DNA of 6,564 nt from Pseudomonadota bacterium (GTDB lineage: Bacteria; Pseudomonadota; Alphaproteobacteria; Elsterales; Elsteraceae): the NCBI GenBank assembly GCA_016195115.1, contig JACQAI010000298.1, positions 1 to 6,564 on the forward strand, written 5' to 3'. The notes under the pieces are model-generated. The model saw nothing but the letters and a program-made list of their open reading frames with translations, did not search any database and was not told the origin of the DNA. The position numbers and the translations under genes were made by a program. Below, piece after piece: positions 1 through 6,364 of the stretch. Position 1 is the first letter of the stretch. Each line of letters opens with the position of its first letter.

Positions 1-902
1 CGCTGCCGGCGGCGGCGCAGGACACGGTGCGGATCGGCGTGCCGACCAAGACCTACTATCCGACCATCATCGCCGAGACCGCGCTGCGCCAAAAACTGTT
101 CGACAAGGAGGGCGTCAAGGCCGAGCTGACGATCTATCGCAGTGGCGGCGAGACCTTCGAAGCCGGCGCCGCGGGCGCCGCCGACCTGCAGCTCAACTCG
201 GTGGCGCTGGTCGCCGCCGGTCGGCGCAAGGGCGTCATGACCACGGCGGTGGCGGGCTCGGCGCTCGGCTATTACGGCTGGTACCTGATGGTGAAGACCG
301 ACTCGAAGGTCACCGACCCGGCGGCGCTCGACGGCAAGAAGGTCGGCATCACGGCCGCGGGCTCGGGCTCCGACCTGCTGGCGCGCTGGACCATGACGGA
401 CCGCAAGATCAAGTTCACCACGGTGCCGCTCGGCGGCAGCGGCCTGGTGCCCAACCTCTTGTCGGGCAACGTCGACGCGATCGTGCTCTACTCGCCGCTG
501 TCGTTCCAGATGATGCAGGACAAGCAGGCGCGCAGCCTGATCGACTTTGGCGAGGCCGTGCCGTCGCATTTGACCGGCGTGTGGATCGCGTCCGACAAGT
601 TCATCAAGGAAAAGCCGCAGGCGCTGCAGAAGGCGCTCAACGCGATCTATGGCGGCCTCGTCTTCCTGCGCAACAACCGCGCCGAGGCGGTCAAGATGAT
701 CGCCGAGATCGACGAGATTCCCGAGCGCGTCGCCGCGGCCGAGCTCGACGGCAACATCGTCAAGCTGTCGACCACCGGCGAGATGACCGAGGAGTGGCTG
801 GCGCGCTCGCTCGAGTTCTCGAAGCTGATCGGCATGACCGACCTGGCGCCGGTCGGCGAGATCTACAACACCAAGTTCCGCCCGCAGCCGACGGTGAAAT
901 GA
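1..902 (+). CDS. ABC transporter substrate-binding protein, NitT/TauT (NMT1/SsuA-like) family, 5'-partial
   Basis: This is the periplasmic receptor of an ABC importer; it would capture the substrate and deliver it to the two permeases encoded downstream. The reading frame is open from the window edge (first full codon at 3), and the first visible residues are LPAAAQDTVRIGVP. That looks like the end of a signal peptide (A-A-A before Q) running into the first beta strand of the mature protein, so the true start lies upstream and the GTG at 27 is not the start. About 299 residues are visible, near full mature length for the family. Family-like stretches are LDGKKVGITAAGSGSD (327-374), the hinge of the second lobe, and GSGLVPNLLSGNVDA (435-479), the 'amplify and sample' segment of NMT1-type proteins. 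The end YNTKFRP is also typical. Family assignment is firm. The ligand cannot be read: nitrate, sulfonates, pyrimidines and aromatic acids all occur in this family. Confidence 0.88.
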   Translation, partial: LPAAAQDTVRIGVPTKTYYPTIIAETALRQKLFDKEGVKAELTIYRSGGETFEAGAAGAADLQLNSVALVAAGRRKGVMTTAVAGSALGYYGWYLMVKTDSKVTDPAALDGKKVGITAAGSGSDLLARWTMTDRKIKFTTVPLGGSGLVPNLLSGNVDAIVLYSPLSFQMMQDKQARSLIDFGEAVPSHLTGVWIASDKFIKEKPQALQKALNAIYGGLVFLRNNRAEAVKMIAEIDEIPERVAAAELDGNIVKLSTTGEMTEEWLARSLEFSKLIGMTDLAPVGEIYNTKFRPQPTVK

Positions 903-934
903 CGTCGCGAGGACTGATGGGTATCTTTCTTTGA

Positions 935-1010
935 CCGTCATTGCGAGGAGCGCAGCGACGAAGCAATCCAGCGGGCGATCTGGATTGCTTCGCTTCGCTC
1001 GCAATGACGG
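935..1010. repeat. REP-like imperfect palindrome between binding-protein and permease genes
   Basis: The outer arms are perfect 13-base inverted repeats: 935-947 (CCGTCATTGCGAG) pairs with 998-1010. The inner arms are also 13 bases: 959-971 (CGAAGCAATCCAG) pairs with 980-992 around an 8-base loop. The middle is an asymmetric bulge of 11 bases on the left and 5 on the right. This sequence type is a widely dispersed intergenic element in GC-rich Proteobacteria; its minus-strand reading gives 'VIASEAKQS' and 'CAPRND', often mis-annotated as small proteins. No T-run follows on the plus strand, so it is not an intrinsic terminator. It ends 9 bases before the permease start. It could protect the upstream message from 3' decay and so raise binding protein over permease, which is inference. 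Confidence 0.88.
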
Positions 1011-1019
1011 TGAAGTAGT

Positions 1020-1772
1020 GTGAACCGGCTGACAATATTGGCGGTGCGGCTGGCGCTGCTGGGTGCGTTTCTCGCCGCCTGGGAGATGCTGCCGCGTCAT
1101 GGCGTGCTCGACGCCCGCATGCTGCCGCCGCTCGGCGACGTGCTCCGCATGCTGGTCGACGTGCTCGGCCGGCCGCGCGTCCAGGAGGCGATCGGCGTCT
1201 CGGCTGGCGAGTTCGCGGTCGCGTTCCTGATCGCGATCCCGCTGGGCGCCGCGATCGGCATCCTGATCGCCGAGAACGACTATCTCGGCGAGATCTTCAA
1301 GCCGATGCTGTTCTACGTCTTCAGCGTGCCGAAATCGATCTTCCTGCCGATGTTCATCCTGGTGTTCGGCATCGGCTTCCAGCAGAAGGTCGCCTACGCC
1401 GCGTTCTCGACCGTGTTCATCGTCATCATGAGCGCGACCGCGGCGGTCGAGTCGGTCAAGGCCGATCACCTGCTGGTCGCGCGCTCCTACGGCGCGACGC
1501 GCGCCCAGATCATCGGGCGCGTCTATCTGCCGAGCATGATGCCGGTGCTGCTCGAGGCGCTGCGCCTGTCGATGATCTTCAACTTCACCGGCGTGCTGAT
1601 CGCCGAGATGTACGCCTCGCGCACCGGCATCGGCCAGCTGATCGCCAACTGGGGCGAGAACTTCCAGATGCCGCAGCTGTTCGCCGGCGTCGTATTCCTG
1701 GCGACCGTCGCGATCGTGTTCAACGAAAGCATCCGCTGGCTTGAAGCCCAATGCAGCGCCTGGCGAACCTGA
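1020..1772 (+). CDS. ABC transporter permease 1, NitT/TauT (SsuC/TauC-like) type
   Basis: This inner-membrane subunit forms half of the translocation pore. The 250-residue product is of usual length for the family. Hydrophobic segments fall at about residues 5-22, 62-85, 95-118, 122-145, 175-196 and 218-236, fitting six membrane helices. The cytoplasmic coupling loop (EAA loop) is visible at 151-171: LLVARSYGATRAQIIGRVYL then P, with the conserved G about midway and the closing LP. The loop is followed by the family stretch GVLIAEMYASRTGIGQLI. The start is GTG at 1020; the only Shine-Dalgarno candidate is a weak GGTGA (1009-1013) touching the end of the REP-like element. The 3' end overlaps the ATPase gene by 22 bases, so the two are probably translationally coupled. 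Family is certain; substrate is unknown. Confidence 0.9.
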   Translation: MNRLTILAVRLALLGAFLAAWEMLPRHGVLDARMLPPLGDVLRMLVDVLGRPRVQEAIGVSAGEFAVAFLIAIPLGAAIGILIAENDYLGEIFKPMLFYVFSVPKSIFLPMFILVFGIGFQQKVAYAAFSTVFIVIMSATAAVESVKADHLLVARSYGATRAQIIGRVYLPSMMPVLLEALRLSMIFNFTGVLIAEMYASRTGIGQLIANWGENFQMPQLFAGVVFLATVAIVFNESIRWLEAQCSAWRT

Positions 1773-2557
1773 GTGCCGCGCGGACCGATGCCGGACCGAC
1801 GGCCATCGAGGTCGCCGGGCTGAGCCACGTCTATGACGGCCGCGAGGGCAAGGTGCCGGCGCTCGAGGACATCGCGATGACGGTCGGCGCCGGACGCTTC
1901 GTCGTCATCGTCGGACCAAGCGGCTGCGGCAAGACCTCGCTCCTCATGATGCTGGCCGGGCTGCGCCGCCCGAGCGAAGGCGCGATCCTGTGCAACGGCC
2001 GGCCGATCCCGTCGCCCGATCCCGAGCGCGTCGGCGTGGTGTTCCAGGAGGCCAGCCTGTTCCCCTGGCTGTCGGCGCAGGACAATGTCGAGTTCCCGCT
2101 GGCGCTGCGCCACGCGCCGCGCGCGGAGCGCCGCCGGCGCGCCACCGACATGCTCGACCTGGTCGGGCTGCAGGGTTTTGGCGGCCGCTACCCGCATGAG
2201 CTGTCGGGCGGCATGAAGCAGCGCGTCGCGATCGCGCGCGGCCTGGTCCAGGACCCGCCGGTGCTGCTGATGGACGAGCCCTTTGCTGCCCTGGACGAAC
2301 AAACCCGCATGACCATGGGCCACGAGCTCCTGCGCATCTGGTCGCAGACCTTGAAGACCGTGGTGTTCATCACCCACAGCCTGACCGAAGCCGTCTACCT
2401 CGCTGACGAGGTCCTGGTGATGTCGGCCCGGCCGGGCCGCATCATCGACCGCATCGCGATCGCGCTGCCGCGGCCGCGCACCTACGACATGATGGCGACC
2501 GACACGTTCGGGCGGTTGCGCGACCGGATCTGGCAGCAGATCCGCACGGCCGACTGA
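1751..2557 (+). CDS. ABC transporter ATP-binding protein, NitT/TauT (SsuB/TauB-like) type
   Basis: This is the cytoplasmic ATPase that drives the importer. All nucleotide-binding motifs are present in the 268-residue product: Walker A GPSGCGKTS (55-63), Q-loop glutamine Q99 in VVFQEASLFPW, signature LSGGMKQR (151-158), Walker B VLLMDEP (171-177) with catalytic E176, D-loop ALDE (180-183) and switch histidine H209 in FITHS. The Q-loop followed by LFPWLSAQDNV and the string THSLTEAVYLADEV are typical of the nitrate/sulfonate/taurine branch. ATG at 1751 lies inside the upstream permease gene (22-base overlap) and has no clear ribosome site, which suggests coupling to the terminating ribosome. 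The next gene follows after 8 bases. No regulatory C-terminal domain is seen, only about 45 residues after the last helix of the core. Confidence 0.95.
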   Translation: MQRLANLSAARTDAGPTAIEVAGLSHVYDGREGKVPALEDIAMTVGAGRFVVIVGPSGCGKTSLLMMLAGLRRPSEGAILCNGRPIPSPDPERVGVVFQEASLFPWLSAQDNVEFPLALRHAPRAERRRRATDMLDLVGLQGFGGRYPHELSGGMKQRVAIARGLVQDPPVLLMDEPFAALDEQTRMTMGHELLRIWSQTLKTVVFITHSLTEAVYLADEVLVMSARPGRIIDRIAIALPRPRTYDMMATDTFGRLRDRIWQQIRTAD

Positions 2558-2560
2558 GGT
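2556..2560 (+). promoter_or_regulatory. Ribosome binding site overlapping the ATPase stop codon
   Basis: GAGGT lies 5 bases before the ATG at 2566 and shares bases with the TGA that ends the ATPase gene. This supports the chosen start of permease 2 and tight co-translation of the two genes. Confidence 0.65.
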
Positions 2561-2565
2561 ACGCC

Positions 2566-3375
2566 ATGCGCCGTCCCCGCCCCGTCACCGTCCGCCGCCT
2601 CCTGATCGTCGCCGTGCTGGTGCTGTGGGAGGCGGTGCCGCAGACCGGGTTGATCCCCGAGCTGCTGCTGCCGTCGCTGTCGAGCACCTTGCGCGCCCTG
2701 ATCGCGGATTGGGACAAGTACGGCGAGGCGCTGCTGGTGACGCTCTATGAAGTCTCGCTCGCGATGCTGGTCGCCTGCGGCGCCGGCATTCTGGTCGGCG
2801 CGCTGGTCGGCGGCCTCAAGCCGCTGCGCGACCTGCTGCTGCCGGTGTTCTCCAGCCTCTACGCCGTGCCGATCGTCATCCTCTACCCGATCTTCACCGC
2901 CTGGCTCGGCATCGGCTCGGAGGCCAAGATCGCGTTCGCCGGGGTCTACGGCTTCTTCCCCGTCATGCTGTCGACCGCCGCCGGCATCCGCACCATCGAC
3001 CCGCAACTCCTGTTGGCGGCGCGCGCCATGGGCGCCACCGTGCCGCAGCAGATCGGCCGTGTCGTCATCCCGGCGTCGATCCCGACCGTGCTGACCGGCC
3101 TCAGGCTGGGCGGCGCGCTGACCATCATCGGCGTCGTGGTGTCCGAGATGCTGACCTCCACAGCGGGGATCGGCTATCTCGTCACGCGCTACCGCACGAT
3201 CCTCGACAGCGCCCACGTCTTCGCTGCGGTGTTCATGATCCTCGTGCTGTCGATCCTGTTCGATACCTTCGCGCGCTACATCGAGCGGCGTACGATGGTC
3301 TGGCAGACCGCCGGCCGGCGCGAGCGCACCGACACCGCAGATCGCCGCCTCACGACGGCCCCGGCGCCGGTATGA
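2566..3375 (+). CDS. ABC transporter permease 2, NitT/TauT (SsuC/TauC-like) type
   Basis: This is a second inner-membrane subunit, clearly different in sequence from permease 1, so the pore is probably a heterodimer. The product has 269 residues with hydrophobic segments at about 11-24, 55-82, 91-113, 121-139, 172-195 and 215-236. The EAA coupling loop is at 148-169 (LLLAARAMGATVPQQIGRVV then IP), followed by GVVVSEMLTSTAGIGYLV, the same family stretch as in permease 1. The last 30 or so residues form a basic, polar, probably disordered cytoplasmic tail that permease 1 lacks. The start ATG has a good ribosome site at 2556-2560. The next gene begins 26 bases after the stop, on the same strand and with no visible terminator between, so transporter and enzyme genes probably share a transcript. 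Confidence 0.9.
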   Translation: MRRPRPVTVRRLLIVAVLVLWEAVPQTGLIPELLLPSLSSTLRALIADWDKYGEALLVTLYEVSLAMLVACGAGILVGALVGGLKPLRDLLLPVFSSLYAVPIVILYPIFTAWLGIGSEAKIAFAGVYGFFPVMLSTAAGIRTIDPQLLLAARAMGATVPQQIGRVVIPASIPTVLTGLRLGGALTIIGVVVSEMLTSTAGIGYLVTRYRTILDSAHVFAAVFMILVLSILFDTFARYIERRTMVWQTAGRRERTDTADRRLTTAPAPV

Positions 3376-3387
3376 TGTCGAGTTCCT

Positions 3388-3393
3388 AGGGAG
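3388..3393 (+). promoter_or_regulatory. Ribosome binding site for the first MetE-like gene
   Basis: AGGGAG lies 8 bases before the ATG at 3402 and fixes that start. It sits in the 26-base gap after permease 2; no convincing promoter boxes are seen in the gap. Confidence 0.65.
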
Positions 3394-3401
3394 TAGCCGC
3401 C

Positions 3402-4442
3402 ATGCATCTGCCTCTGCTGCCGACCACGGTCGTCGGAAGCTACCCGCAGCCCGACTGGCTGGTGAACCGCGAGCTGCTGTCCAAGGTCGTGCCGCGCGTG
3501 CGCATGACCGAGCTGTGGCGCATCCCCGAGCCGTATCTCGAGCAGGCTCAGGACGACGCCACTTTGATCGCGATCCGCGACATGGAGCGCGCCGGCATCG
3601 ACATCATCACCGACGGCGAGATGCGCCGCGAGAGCTACTCCAACCGCTTCGCCACCGCGCTCGACGGCATCGACCTCGAGACCCCGGGGCAGGTGATGGC
3701 GCGCGGCGGCCGCTCGACCCCGGTGCCGCGCGTGGTCGGAAAAATCCGCCGCACCCGGCCGGTCGAGCGCCGCGACATGGAGTTCCTGCGGCGCAACACG
3801 AGCCTGCCGGCCAAGATCACCTTGCCCGGGCCGTTCACCATGAGCAAGCAGGCGGTCGACGAGCACTACCGTGACGGCGAGGCGCTGGCGATGGACCTCG
3901 CGATCGCGGTCAACGCCGAGCTGCGCGACCTGCAGGCCGCCGGCGCCGACGTCATCCAGCTCGACGAGCCGTGGGTGCGCAGCGACCCCGAGTCGGCCAA
4001 GCGCTATGCCGTCAAGGCGATCAATCGCGCCCTCGAGGGCATCACGGTGCCGACCGTGGTGCATCTCTGCTTCGGCTACGCCGCGGTCGTGCCCGGCGAT
4101 AGCAAGCCGACCGGCTATGCCTTCCTGCCCGAGCTCGCCCAGACGACCGCGCAGCAGATCTCGATCGAGGCGGCGCAGCCCAAGCTCGATCTCGGCGTGC
4201 TCAAGGACCTCAAGGGCAAGAAGGTCATGCTCGGCGTGCTCGATCTCGGCGACCTCGCGATCGAGACCCCGGAGACCGTGGCGGCACGCATCCGTGCGGC
4301 GTTGAAGTACATCGGGCCCGAGGACCTGGTGCCGGCGCCCGACTGCGGCATGAAGTACCTGCCACGCGCCGTCGCGTTCGGCAAGCTGCGCGCGCTCAGC
4401 CTGGGCGCCGCGATCGTGCGCGCCGAGCTGTCGTCGGCCTGA
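3402..4442 (+). CDS. Core MetE-like zinc methyltransferase family protein (cobalamin-independent methionine synthase II family)
   Basis: This 346-residue cytoplasmic protein equals only the catalytic C-terminal barrel of methionine synthase MetE, which is about 750 residues long. Visible family motifs are VGSYPQP (11-17, thiol-substrate loop), TDGEMRR (70-76), LPGPFTMS (141-148) and IQLDEP (185-190). The zinc ligands of MetE have clear counterparts: H221 and C223 in VVHLCFG, E256 in ISIEAAQ, and C315 in PAPDCGMKYL. It should therefore bind zinc and activate a thiol for methyl or alkyl transfer. Known stand-alone relatives include folate-independent core methionine synthases and epoxyalkane:coenzyme M transferase, so donor and acceptor cannot be read from sequence. 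Start ATG is fixed by AGGGAG at 3388-3393. It follows the importer closely and precedes a VOC protein and a second MetE-like gene, which suggests a catabolic role rather than housekeeping methionine synthesis. Confidence 0.85.
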   Translation: MHLPLLPTTVVGSYPQPDWLVNRELLSKVVPRVRMTELWRIPEPYLEQAQDDATLIAIRDMERAGIDIITDGEMRRESYSNRFATALDGIDLETPGQVMARGGRSTPVPRVVGKIRRTRPVERRDMEFLRRNTSLPAKITLPGPFTMSKQAVDEHYRDGEALAMDLAIAVNAELRDLQAAGADVIQLDEPWVRSDPESAKRYAVKAINRALEGITVPTVVHLCFGYAAVVPGDSKPTGYAFLPELAQTTAQQISIEAAQPKLDLGVLKDLKGKKVMLGVLDLGDLAIETPETVAARIRAALKYIGPEDLVPAPDCGMKYLPRAVAFGKLRALSLGAAIVRAELSSA

Positions 4443-4475
4443 CGCCGGCATTTCCAGGTTGAAAGCCCGGCGTCC

Positions 4476-4496
4476 CGGCGCGATGCTGGGGCGCCG
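4476..4496. other. Short GC-rich hairpin in the gap before the VOC gene
   Basis: CGGCGC (4476-4481) can pair with GCGCCG (4491-4496) around a 9-base loop. It lies in the 86-base gap 4443-4528, the longest gap inside the enzyme part of the cluster. No T-run follows, so it is not an intrinsic terminator. In DNA of this GC content such a stem may arise by chance. The rest of the gap holds a 12-base palindrome of alternating CCGG (4506-4517) that runs into the ribosome site. Confidence 0.25.
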
Positions 4497-4515
4497 AGTC
4501 CGAGACCGGCCGGCC

Positions 4516-4521
4516 GGAGGA
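4516..4521 (+). promoter_or_regulatory. Strong ribosome binding site for the VOC gene
   Basis: GGAGGA lies 7 bases before the ATG at 4529. It is the best Shine-Dalgarno match in the window and fixes the VOC start at 4529. Confidence 0.75.
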
Positions 4522-4528
4522 GACGATC

Positions 4529-5098
4529 ATGGATCAGCCCGATGTGCGCGCCACCGCGACCGTCCGCGACGCGCTGCCGCTGCGCCTGCACCACAACGCC
4601 TTCGTCGTGAAGGACCACGAGGTCAACCGGCGATTCTTCGAGGACCTGCTCGGCATGCCGCTGGTCGCGACCTGGTGCGAGAAGAACTTCATCGGCGAGG
4701 TCAAGCGCGAGGTCGAGTTCTGCCACACCTTCTTCGCGCTGGCGGACGGCGGCGCGCTGGCGTTCTTCCAATTCGCCGATCCCGAGGTCGCCGCGCTGGC
4801 GGCGCCGGTGTTCTCGTCGGTCGGGCGCTTCCAGCACATCGCGCTGAAGATCGACGCCAAGGGCTACGACGAGATCGCGCGCCGGCTCACCGCGGCCGCT
4901 ATCGCGCACCGCCAGACCGATCACGGCTATTGCCGCTCGATGTACGTCACCAGCCCGGACGGGCTGATCGTCGAGTTCACGGTCGATCCCGCCGATGCCG
5001 ACCGCATCGCCGGGCTGCGCCGCGCCGACGCCCATGCCGAGCTGGCGCGCTGGCTGAAGGGCGACCGCCGCGTCAACAACGACATCAGGCCGCACTGA
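4529..5098 (+). CDS. VOC family protein (glyoxalase / bleomycin resistance / extradiol dioxygenase fold)
   Basis: This 189-residue cytoplasmic protein has two beta-alpha-beta-beta-beta modules of the vicinal oxygen chelate fold. Module 1 opens with LHHNAFVVKDHEVNRRFFED (20-39), followed by LGMPL, the standard first strand and helix. Module 2 opens with GRFQHIALKID (99-109) and ends with SPDGLIVEFTVDP (142-154). Likely metal ligands by family position are H22, Q81 (in LAFFQF), H103 and E149; H103 and E149 are the clearest. This layout fits a metal-dependent dioxygenase, lyase or isomerase. A tail of about 35 residues after the second module is charged and of unknown role. The gene has its own strong ribosome site, sits between two MetE-like genes, and ends 6 bases before the next start, in the same reading frame. 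The exact reaction is not readable. Confidence 0.85.
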   Translation: MDQPDVRATATVRDALPLRLHHNAFVVKDHEVNRRFFEDLLGMPLVATWCEKNFIGEVKREVEFCHTFFALADGGALAFFQFADPEVAALAAPVFSSVGRFQHIALKIDAKGYDEIARRLTAAAIAHRQTDHGYCRSMYVTSPDGLIVEFTVDPADADRIAGLRRADAHAELARWLKGDRRVNNDIRPH

Positions 5099-5104
5099 AG
5101 TAGG

Positions 5105-6277
5105 GTGCTCAACGAGCACCGCATCCTGACGACGCATACCGGCAGCCTGCCGCGGCCGCCCGCGTTGCAGGCGCTGTTCGTCCGGCGTCAGGCCGGTCAA
5201 GCGGTCGACGCCGCCGAGCTCGAGCGCGAGACCCAGGTGGCGATCGCGCGCATCATCGCCAAGCAGGCCGACGCCGGGGTCGACGTCGCCAACGACGGCG
5301 AGCAAGCGCGCGACGGCTTCTTCCTGCACATGAAGCAGCGGCTGACCGGACTCGGTGGCGCGTGGTCACGGCCGCCGCGCGCCGACGTCGAGCGCTACCC
5401 GATCTACAAGCAATCGCGCGGGGACTATCTGCTCGGCAAGGGCGTGATCAACGCGCGCTACTCGGTGCCCAAGGCGATCGGCGAGATCCGCTATGTCGGC
5501 GCCGACGCCGCGGCGCGCGAAGGTGCTGCGTTCCGCGCCACGCTCGACCACGCCAAGCCGGCGTTCGCCGAGACGTTCCTGACCGCGCCGTCGCCCGGCA
5601 TCATCGCGCGGGCGGTCAAGAACGAGTTCTACGACGGCGATGCCGCCTATCTGGCCGCGCTCGGCCGGGCGCTGCGGGTCGAGTACGAGGCGATTGTGGC
5701 GCAGGGGTTCCTGCTGCAGATCGACGCCCCCGATCTCGGTCTGGAGCGTCACATCACCTATGCGGGCCGGCCGCTCAAGGACTTCCTCGACTTCGTCGAG
5801 CTCGTGATCGCGACCACCAACGACGCGCTGGTCAACGTGCCGCGCGACCGCGTGCGCCTGCATGTCTGCTGGGGCAACTACGAGGGGCCGCACGACCTCG
5901 ACGTGCCGCTGCGCGACATCCTGCCGATCCTGCTCAAGGCCAAGGTCGGCGGCCTGGTGCTGCCGTTCGCCAACGGCCGCCACGCCTACGAGTATCGCTG
6001 TCTGAAGGACGTCAAGCTGGCCGACGACCAAATCATGGTCGCGGGCGTGATCGATCCGCTGACCAACATCATCGAGCATCCCGAGACGGTGGCCGAGCGC
6101 CTCGAGAAGATCGCCGCGGTGGTCGGCGACCCGCGCCGCGTCATGGCGTGCACCGATTGCGGCTTCGACACCACCGCCGGCGCCGGCCGCGTCACCGACG
6201 ACATCGTCTGGGCCAAGCTCGCCGCGATGCGCGACGGCGCGCGCCTGGCGTCGGAGCGCCTGTTCGGGAAGGGTTAG
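5105..6277 (+). CDS. Second, divergent MetE-like protein (cobalamin-independent methionine synthase II family)
   Basis: This 390-residue protein is a distant paralogue of the 3402-4442 product and belongs to the longer stand-alone MetE-like group that also contains B. subtilis YxjG/YxjH-type proteins and, more distantly, epoxyalkane:CoM transferase. Motifs are HTGSLPRP (11-18), NDGEQARDGF (63-72), LLQIDAPDL (203-211), RLHVCWGN (251-258) and CTDCGFDT (349-356). Probable zinc ligands are H253, C255 and C352; a glutamate near E296 in GRHAYEY may be the fourth. The acidic DEP motif of the paralogue reads DAP here (A208), so the substrate pocket differs. Residues 80-130 carry extra sequence absent from the shorter paralogue. 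The start is GTG at 5105, chosen because ILTTHTGSLPRP normally lies within the first 20 residues; there is no good ribosome site, and translation is probably coupled to the VOC gene 6 bases upstream. Substrate unknown. Confidence 0.83.
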   Translation: MLNEHRILTTHTGSLPRPPALQALFVRRQAGQAVDAAELERETQVAIARIIAKQADAGVDVANDGEQARDGFFLHMKQRLTGLGGAWSRPPRADVERYPIYKQSRGDYLLGKGVINARYSVPKAIGEIRYVGADAAAREGAAFRATLDHAKPAFAETFLTAPSPGIIARAVKNEFYDGDAAYLAALGRALRVEYEAIVAQGFLLQIDAPDLGLERHITYAGRPLKDFLDFVELVIATTNDALVNVPRDRVRLHVCWGNYEGPHDLDVPLRDILPILLKAKVGGLVLPFANGRHAYEYRCLKDVKLADDQIMVAGVIDPLTNIIEHPETVAERLEKIAAVVGDPRRVMACTDCGFDTTAGAGRVTDDIVWAKLAAMRDGARLASERLFGKG

Positions 6278-6320
6278 GGCAGGGCACACCCGGGCCACAA
6301 AACAGATCGTCATCCTCGCG

Positions 6321-6357
6321 CTAGAGCACGATGCCGCTCGAGTTGACCCGATCCCGA
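6321..6357. repeat. Possible dispersed intergenic element of the 'CTAGAGC' type
   Basis: The stretch beginning CTAGAGCACGATGCCG resembles intergenic elements that start with CTAGAGC in many Rhizobiales and related genomes. There is only one copy in this window and its internal symmetry is weak (GAGC 6324-6327 with GCTC 6336-6339), so the call rests on resemblance from memory. The rest of 6278-6320 shows no gene. Confidence 0.3.
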
Positions 6358-6364
6358 AACAAGA

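Noticed and set aside
935..1010. Intrinsic terminator after the binding-protein gene
   Set aside because: No T-run follows the stem on the plus strand, and the permease and ATPase genes of the same importer follow immediately.
760..1035. Minus-strand open frame containing VIASEAKQS and CAPRND strings
   Set aside because: These strings are the translation of the REP-like palindrome at 935-1010; the rest is antisense to the binding-protein gene. It is a well-known source of false small proteins.
1..3375. Naming the importer ssu, tau, nrt or thiXYZ
   Set aside because: No sulfonate monooxygenase, taurine dioxygenase, nitrate reductase or thiamin gene is in the window, and the binding protein's ligand cannot be inferred from its sequence.
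3402..4442. Naming this gene metE
   Set aside because: It lacks the entire N-terminal half of MetE and sits in a transporter-enzyme cluster, so full methionine synthase function with methyl-folate is not supported.
3276..4451. 391-residue minus-strand open frame opposite the first MetE-like gene
   Set aside because: It is rich in R, H, D, G and A with no domain pattern, as expected opposite a GC-rich gene. The plus strand holds a protein with clear zinc and barrel motifs.
5096..5098. TGA read as selenocysteine joining VOC and MetE-like proteins
   Set aside because: The codon falls after the natural end of the VOC fold, no convincing selenocysteine-type stem-loop is seen just downstream, and the next protein has its own start with a family-typical N-terminus.
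4459..5103. Plus-strand arginine-rich open frame starting before the VOC gene
   Set aside because: It is a frame-shifted shadow of the VOC gene, starts with a rare TTG and has no ribosome site, while GGAGGA at 4516-4521 points to the ATG at 4529.
4115..5329. 404-residue minus-strand open frame across three genes
   Set aside because: It spans two gene gaps, has shadow-type composition and no recognisable motif, and the plus-strand genes under it have ribosome sites and family motifs.
5366..6313. 315-residue minus-strand open frame opposite the second MetE-like gene
   Set aside because: Antisense shadow: composition is low in diversity and the sense strand carries conserved HxC and DCG motifs.
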